A stretch of 38,650 nt of DNA from an uncultured Lachnospiraceae bacterium. Its GTDB lineage: Bacteria; Bacillota; Clostridia; Lachnospirales; Lachnospiraceae. Both the position numbers and the translations under genes were made by a program. Each line of letters starts with the position of its first letter. Position 1 is the stretch's first letter. The stretch lies in assembly GCA_900544445.1 (NCBI GenBank), contig UQVK01000025.1:1-38650 (forward strand). Reading direction: 5' to 3'. Shown piece after piece: positions 33,725-38,650 of this stretch. The notes under the pieces are model-generated. The model did no database searches. It saw only the letters and a program-made list of their open reading frames with translations, and was not told the origin of the DNA.

Positions 33725-35155
33725 ATGAGAAAAGAAGAGAAAGAACCGGCAGAAGGTCTTTTTCATCCGGAAGAGGGGATCCGGTATGAGCAGGCGGCGT
33801 ATTATGCACCCTATAAAGGCCATATCCGTAATCCGGGGATGGGAATCATATCCATGGCGATCAGCGATCATATGGTAACAGGATATACGCCGCAGGAGAG
33901 GGCGGAGAACGATTTGAAAAAGCCTTTTGTGCTGACACGGAAAATGCTGGAGGAGGTAACGGCGCTTCCGTATATTGACAATCTTTATATCCGGGTGGGC
34001 TGGAATGACGTACAAAAGGAAAGAGGTAAGCTTGCTCTGATTCCGGAATTTGAAATGGCTGTGGAGGCTGCGGAACGGGCGGGGATCAGCTGGGGATTTA
34101 GAATCATGCAGGCTTCTCCCAGTAATCCCACGGAGCATCTTCTTCCGGACTTCCTCGCGGATCAGCTGCCGATGTTTCCGTATTATGATGGAGCGATTTA
34201 CGGACCGTCCCCCAGGAAGCTTCCGCTATATACGGAGGAATATCTGAAATACTGGGAGGAAATGCTGGTACTTCTGGGAGAGAAATATGACAAATGCCTG
34301 TCCTTGGAGTACGCGGATGTATCAGGATTTGGATTGTGGGGAGAAGGCCATCATGGATGCCGGCCCACGCCGGACGGTCCGGTGGTGGATCTGGAACTGG
34401 GAAGCAGAGAGCGGATGGAAGAGGTGGTGGAACGACTGATCGGCAGTCATAAAAGGGCGTTTCCACTGACTCCCATGGTACTGAATCTGGTGTGGAGCGA
34501 GTATCGTGCGGGAGCGGAAGCGATCCGGGATGGCTGCTGGGTGAGAAGGGACAGCTATTACCGATGGTTCCAGGCAGATCAGGCCTGGTACGGTCTGCAC
34601 AAAAGGCCGGACGCGGCCATGATCTTTGAAACGGTGATGCCGGGGATCGGAACACAGGACAGCGAAGATCCGGCTTTCCGCCGTTCCTTTCTGCATACGC
34701 CGGAAAAGATGTGCGATTACGGAGCTGCGTATGGAATCGTCGGCTTTAACATACCGGATACCTTGTACGCGGATCATGTGATGCCGGAGCTTTTCGAGAC
34801 GTTTAAGAATCGCCTTGGCTACAGGCTGCGTCCGTCCATCGTGTGGAAGACGCAAAAACCGGACGGCAGCGGAAGTCTGGTGCTTGGGATGGTGAATGAC
34901 GGCTGCGCCAATCCGCCGGGCACATTGCTTTTTCAGGCAGAAAGCGGAGGAAACAGAAGCGGCGTCCGGGTAAACTGCGGAAATCTGGGCGGAAGGATGT
35001 GCCTGGTAGAGCTACCGCTTCCGGAAGGCTGTAAGGACGAGGTGACGCTGTCCCTTTTTCTGGAGATCGGTAAAAAGAGGAGACCGGTCCGGTTCGCGGC
35101 GGATGTCAGGGATGGAGAAGCGCCTCTGGAGCTTAGGATCAGGCTGAAACATTAA
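33725..35155 (+). CDS. Possible TIM-barrel glycosidase, DUF4832-like
   Basis: I do not recognise a named enzyme. The 476-residue soluble protein opens with NPGMGIISMAI, then alternating strands and helices: NLYIRVGWNDVQKERGKL, FEMAVEAAERAGISWGFRIMQASPSN, and LEYADVSGFGLWGEGHHG with Glu207 at a place where GH clan-A barrels carry the acid/base. A C-terminal beta domain begins near residue 370. This layout recalls proteins with DUF4832/DUF4874 and GH42-like barrels. The ATG at 33725 is preceded by AAAGGGAAAAAG; a TTG at 33707 is possible. No signal peptide. Its place after the second importer suggests it cuts what the importer brings in. Confidence 0.6.
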   Translation: MRKEEKEPAEGLFHPEEGIRYEQAAYYAPYKGHIRNPGMGIISMAISDHMVTGYTPQERAENDLKKPFVLTRKMLEEVTALPYIDNLYIRVGWNDVQKERGKLALIPEFEMAVEAAERAGISWGFRIMQASPSNPTEHLLPDFLADQLPMFPYYDGAIYGPSPRKLPLYTEEYLKYWEEMLVLLGEKYDKCLSLEYADVSGFGLWGEGHHGCRPTPDGPVVDLELGSRERMEEVVERLIGSHKRAFPLTPMVLNLVWSEYRAGAEAIRDGCWVRRDSYYRWFQADQAWYGLHKRPDAAMIFETVMPGIGTQDSEDPAFRRSFLHTPEKMCDYGAAYGIVGFNIPDTLYADHVMPELFETFKNRLGYRLRPSIVWKTQKPDGSGSLVLGMVNDGCANPPGTLLFQAESGGNRSGVRVNCGNLGGRMCLVELPLPEGCKDEVTLSLFLEIGKKRRPVRFAADVRDGEAPLELRIRLKH

Positions 35156-35196
35156 GTAAGACTATGCCGGCCGGGAAACGGGGCAGGATTTTTCGG

Positions 35197-35224
35197 TTGC
35201 ACAATGGGGCGGGTCTGTTACAAT
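35197..35224 (+). promoter_or_regulatory. Sigma-A promoter of the AraC-type membrane regulator
   Basis: TTGCAC (35197-35202) and TACAAT (35219-35224) are 16 nt apart, about 40 nt before the regulator's ATG. Confidence 0.65.
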
Positions 35225-35263
35225 AGAAGGCAGTAAGAACAGAACAAAAGAGGGAGCGGAGTT

Positions 35264-37549
35264 ATGAAGTGGTTTCAGGAGAGAATGAAAACCTTGTTTT
35301 CCAGAACGCTGTTCGGGATGCTTGCCATCTCGCTGACGGTCCTGGTCATTACGGCAGTGTCTCTGTTCGTGTGGTTCCGGACGGAAATGGTCGCAGGCTA
35401 CTATGAGCTGCTCCATGCGGCGATGGGAAATACGGATGCGGTTTTCTCCGGAAATATTTCTGACGCGAGGCAGCTCCTTCTGGAATGGTATTCTTCCGCG
35501 GACGGGGTCAGCCTGCGGCTGGACAAAGATACGGATTTTCTGGAGCATATGTCCTTTATCAACCGAATTCAGGATAACCTGAGAAGCTCATCCTTTATTC
35601 AGTCGGTCTGCTTTATCAACCGGGAGAAGGAGATGGCGCTGAATATAGGCTCTAACGTATCATATCCGGAAAAACTGGATGCGATCCTTGTGGAAAAGCT
35701 GGAGAAAGAAAACAGCCGGAATCGTCCGTTTGTCTGGCAGGTGAAGAATTACCAGTCAGATCAGGAAATGATCTCCCTTCTGACCATACCTGTTTCGGAG
35801 ACGGAGATCGGAGATGAGAATTTTATGGGAATGGCTGTGGTCAATATCGATCTGGCGCAGCTGAATAAGGGACTGTTTACGGACGATCAGGGCGGACAGT
35901 TCCGCCTGCTCGTCCTGAACGGAGACGGGATGGTGGCCGGAAGCAGCAGCCGGGAAAATCTGGGGGAGGACTGGTCGGACCGGGAATGGGTGCGCCGGGT
36001 TCTGGCCGGTGAGGAGCAGTTTGAGATAAAAGAGAACGGAAAACGCTGGGAGATTCTCGCAATTCCCGCGCAGCAGGAAGGATTCCGGGTCGTCGCGCAG
36101 TCCGATTATGTGACGCAGATCATGAATATCAATTCTGTCTTTTATATCATCTCGGCGATTATTTTGCTGGCGGCGGGGGTCATTATCCTTCTGATGTTTC
36201 TGGTGGCCAGGCGGATCTTCAGGCCCTTCCATAAGGTAGTCGGAAGCCTGAAACAGTCTGAGATCGCGGAGAAAATGGAACCGGAACAGGACGAGGTGGC
36301 GTTTCTGGAGCATTTTTATAAGGGCGTTTCCACGCAGATGAAGGCGATGAATGATAAAAAGGAAAAGGATTTTATCATAAAGAATCTCCTGTTGGGCACG
36401 CAGGGGGAGGAAATCCGTGCGCTTTTGCGGCAGAAGGGAATTCTTACGTCCGGAAAGCCCTACTATATGATTTTGCTTTCTCTGGAAAGCGAAGACCGGG
36501 ACAGCAGCCTGAGCATGCAGGAGTATGATATGCTCAGAAGTATGGTAAGCGGTGTGTTCGCGACGGCACTGGAACAGGAAGGGAGATGCACCGGCTTTGA
36601 GGTAGGTCTGAGGAGGATGCTGTTTCTGATTTCGCAGGAAGCGGGACGGGAAGAACAGATTCTGGAAACCATGCGGAAGGCGGAGGCGTCTGCGAGAAAG
36701 CTGGCGTCTGTCCGTCTGTTCAGTATCCTGTCCGGCTGTCTTACGGATGACGGGGAGAACTGCGTCCGTTCCTTCCGTAGAATGAACGATCATCTGAAGA
36801 CAAGACAGCTTCTCGGATGTACGCAGACGATGCTCCTGCCCGAAGACGAAGAAAAGCGGCAGGGAGAAGGAACGGAACAGATCGTGGAATGCCTGAAACA
36901 GAAGGACAAGGAGGGATATCTGAAGGCAATAAACCGGATGCTGGCCTCCTGTGAAAGACTGCCATGGGAAATGTTTGCGGCCCGTCTGGAACTGGTGGTC
37001 AGAGCGGTTTCCAGAACCGGGAAGCTCGTAAAATATGCAGACGGAGATCGGAAGAAGGATGGAAATTCCGTGAAGGAGCATATTGCGGCGCTTTCCGGAA
37101 GAGAAGAGCTGCTTCTGTGGCTGGAATCTCTGTATGATGAAGCGGCTCTGCAGATCAGTAAGGTGACGGGACATTCCACGGCGATCCTGATGGAGGAGGC
37201 AGTGGATTATATCCGGAACAATTATGATGACAGCAATCTGAGCGTGAACCTTCTTGCGGACAGGCTGAATATCAGCTCCGCTTATTTCGGAAAGCTGTTT
37301 ACGGAATTTACCGGGACCAAAATGCTGGATTATCTGTTGAAGGTACGCATGGAAAAGGCGCGGGAACTGCTTCTGGCGGAACCAGGTCAGGATATCGCCC
37401 GGATCGCCGCGCTGGCAGGTTATAACAACAGCACCTATTTTACCACTGCGTTTAAGAAGTATTACGGCGTAACCCCGTCCCGGTTCAGGGAATACCATGT
37501 GGCGGAAAAATTCGGAAGGGAGAACAACCATGAAACTGCAGATACTTGA
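35264..37549 (+). CDS. Membrane-spanning AraC-family regulator
   Basis: The 761-residue protein has a membrane helix at about residues 16-38, an extracellular sensor region of about 250 residues, a second helix near 289-312 followed by a HAMP-like linker (RRIFRPFHKVVGSLKQ), a long cytoplasmic middle part and a C-terminal AraC helix-turn-helix. The DNA-binding part shows VNLLADRLNISSAYFGKLFTEFTG and IARIAALAGYNNSTYFTTAFKKYYGVTPSRFREYH. Such one-component regulators sense sugars outside and bind DNA from the membrane. There is no kinase domain. It probably controls the second importer. The stop overlaps the next gene by 20 nt. Confidence 0.92.
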   Translation: MKWFQERMKTLFSRTLFGMLAISLTVLVITAVSLFVWFRTEMVAGYYELLHAAMGNTDAVFSGNISDARQLLLEWYSSADGVSLRLDKDTDFLEHMSFINRIQDNLRSSSFIQSVCFINREKEMALNIGSNVSYPEKLDAILVEKLEKENSRNRPFVWQVKNYQSDQEMISLLTIPVSETEIGDENFMGMAVVNIDLAQLNKGLFTDDQGGQFRLLVLNGDGMVAGSSSRENLGEDWSDREWVRRVLAGEEQFEIKENGKRWEILAIPAQQEGFRVVAQSDYVTQIMNINSVFYIISAIILLAAGVIILLMFLVARRIFRPFHKVVGSLKQSEIAEKMEPEQDEVAFLEHFYKGVSTQMKAMNDKKEKDFIIKNLLLGTQGEEIRALLRQKGILTSGKPYYMILLSLESEDRDSSLSMQEYDMLRSMVSGVFATALEQEGRCTGFEVGLRRMLFLISQEAGREEQILETMRKAEASARKLASVRLFSILSGCLTDDGENCVRSFRRMNDHLKTRQLLGCTQTMLLPEDEEKRQGEGTEQIVECLKQKDKEGYLKAINRMLASCERLPWEMFAARLELVVRAVSRTGKLVKYADGDRKKDGNSVKEHIAALSGREELLLWLESLYDEAALQISKVTGHSTAILMEEAVDYIRNNYDDSNLSVNLLADRLNISSAYFGKLFTEFTGTKMLDYLLKVRMEKARELLLAEPGQDIARIAALAGYNNSTYFTTAFKKYYGVTPSRFREYHVAEKFGRENNHETADT

Positions 37550-38650
37550 AAACGAATACTGGTGGGGCGGCATCGTGCATGAAGGAATCCGCATGCCGTT
37601 CGGAAGAGAGGACAGCGGCGTGCTGGACTTCCGGGAACAGGCCACGCAGAATCAGGTAACGCCGCTGCTTCTGTCTTCGGCGGGAAGATATGTATGGGGC
37701 GAGAAGCCCTTTGCCGCCGTCTTTGAGAACGGCTCCATCCGGATAGATGGGGAGGCAGCGCTGCGGGAAGGATATGAAAACCTGAGAGGCGCGTATATGG
37801 CGGCCATGCGGGCGCATTTCCCGTTCACGGGAGAAGAGGCGGAGCCGCTGTTTTTCACAAAGCCTCAGTACAATACCTGGATCGAGCTGATGTATGACCA
37901 GACCCAGGAGGGAATCCTGCGCTATGCGGAAGGGATCCTGGAGCACGGCATGCCGGCCGGCATCCTGATGATCGACGAGGGCTGGGCGGAGGATTACGGC
38001 CGCTTTGCGTTCCGCGCGGGAGCGTTTCCGGATCCGAAGGGAATGATGGAGCGGCTGCATCAGATGGGCTTCCGTCTGATGCTGTGGATCACGCCTTACA
38101 TATCTCCGGACTGCGCGGCCTTCCGCGAGCTGGAGCCGAAGGGATATCTTCTGAAGGACGCGGCGGGGGAAACGGCGGTGCGCCGTTGGTGGAACGGCTT
38201 CAGCGCCATCCTGGATCTGACGAATCCGGACTGTGCGGCCTGGTTTGAGGGGAAGCTTCGCGGCCTGATGGAGGAATACGGGGTGGACGGCTTCAAATTC
38301 GACGGCGGAGACGGCTACATGTATCGGGACGACGACCGCTCCTTTTGCCCCGTTTCCGCCTGGGAGCAGGTCCGGACCTACGGCCTGTTTGGAAAGCGGT
38401 TTGCCTTTAACGAGCTGCGCGCCGGATGGAAGCTGGGCGGGCAGCCTCTGGTCATGCGGCTTGCGGACAAGCTGCACAGCTGGGACAGGGACGGCCTGAA
38501 CATGCTCCTTCCCAATTCTCTGGCGCAGTCCCTTTCCGGTTATGCCTTTCACTGCCCGGATATGATCGGCGGCGGAGAATACAGAAGCTTTCAGGAAAAC
38601 GCTTCCCATCTGGACCGGGAGCTGGTGGTGCGCTACGCGCAGGCGGCCGC
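37530..38650 (+). CDS. GH31-family glycosidase, cut by the window end
   Basis: The reading frame starts with ATG at 37530 (after GGAAGGGAG) and stays open to the end of the window, giving the first 373 residues. The barrel shows LFFTKPQYNTWIELMYDQTQ, GILMIDEGWAEDYGRF, GFRLMLWITPYISPD and the nucleophile Asp258 in VDGFKFDGGDG, then SGYAFHCPDMIGGGEY. The last stretch resembles the MYORG-like branch of GH31, where an alpha-galactosidase activity is known; alpha-glucosidase or xylosidase are other GH31 roles. No signal peptide. It overlaps the AraC-type regulator by 20 nt, so the two are translated together. The acid/base residue lies further on and is not visible. Confidence 0.9.
   Translation, partial: MKLQILENEYWWGGIVHEGIRMPFGREDSGVLDFREQATQNQVTPLLLSSAGRYVWGEKPFAAVFENGSIRIDGEAALREGYENLRGAYMAAMRAHFPFTGEEAEPLFFTKPQYNTWIELMYDQTQEGILRYAEGILEHGMPAGILMIDEGWAEDYGRFAFRAGAFPDPKGMMERLHQMGFRLMLWITPYISPDCAAFRELEPKGYLLKDAAGETAVRRWWNGFSAILDLTNPDCAAWFEGKLRGLMEEYGVDGFKFDGGDGYMYRDDDRSFCPVSAWEQVRTYGLFGKRFAFNELRAGWKLGGQPLVMRLADKLHSWDRDGLNMLLPNSLAQSLSGYAFHCPDMIGGGEYRSFQENASHLDRELVVRYAQAA

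Noticed and set aside
35756..37645. Open frame of 629 codons on the minus strand
   Set aside because: Antisense to the AraC-type regulator with intact membrane and DNA-binding parts; the translation is rich in His, Gln and Arg and has no family features.

Overview
The window looks like chromosome of an anaerobic, spore-forming Clostridia, most probably a Lachnospiraceae-like gut bacterium. The reasons are a protein carrying the Spo0A DNA-binding domain, YesM/YesN-type two-component regulators, LplB/YtcP-type sugar permeases with DUF3502-like binding lipoproteins, sigma-A promoters and AGGAGG ribosome binding sites. The DNA is moderately GC-rich, so many long antisense frames are open; these were discarded. 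I see no rRNA, tRNA, CRISPR array, prophage or insertion sequence.

Region 1 (1-7535) is a mixed chromosomal stretch: a Spo0A C-terminal-domain regulator without a receiver, a tyrosine phosphatase, a type-B carboxylesterase, an EamA-type exporter, a membrane-anchored propeller-like protein, MscL with a fused zinc ribbon, a cytidylate-kinase-like protein and a DedA membrane protein.

Region 2 (7682-19094) starts the sugar-use block. It holds a GH3 glycosidase, then a promoter driving an FAD oxidoreductase, a response regulator and a YesM-type kinase, ended by a strong terminator, then a sugar ABC importer (two permeases and a lipoprotein). The response regulator is broken: about 71 nt are missing from its receiver domain, the reading frame shifts, and the phosphoacceptor aspartate is lost.

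Region 3 (19259-26991) is a run of enzymes without signal peptides: a GH28/GH49-like beta-helix protein, an SGNH esterase, a GH94 phosphorylase with an in-frame 18-bp tandem repeat, a beta-lactamase-fold serine hydrolase and an SsfX3-like SGNH esterase. The enzymes look cytoplasmic, so the importer probably brings in esterified oligosaccharides that are then de-esterified and split.

Region 4 (27005-28530) is accessory: a brnT/brnA toxin-antitoxin pair (the antitoxin is only 59 residues and overlaps the toxin) and a decayed GH28 polygalacturonase on the opposite strand.

Region 5 (28605-38650) is a second sugar module: a GH43 enzyme, a second ABC importer, a possible TIM-barrel glycosidase, a membrane-spanning AraC-type regulator and a GH31 enzyme cut by the window end. 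Neither importer has an ATPase gene here, as is usual where one MsmX/MsmK-type ATPase serves several importers. The GH28, GH43, GH3 and GH31 content fits pectin or arabinogalactan side chains, but the real substrate cannot be read from sequence.
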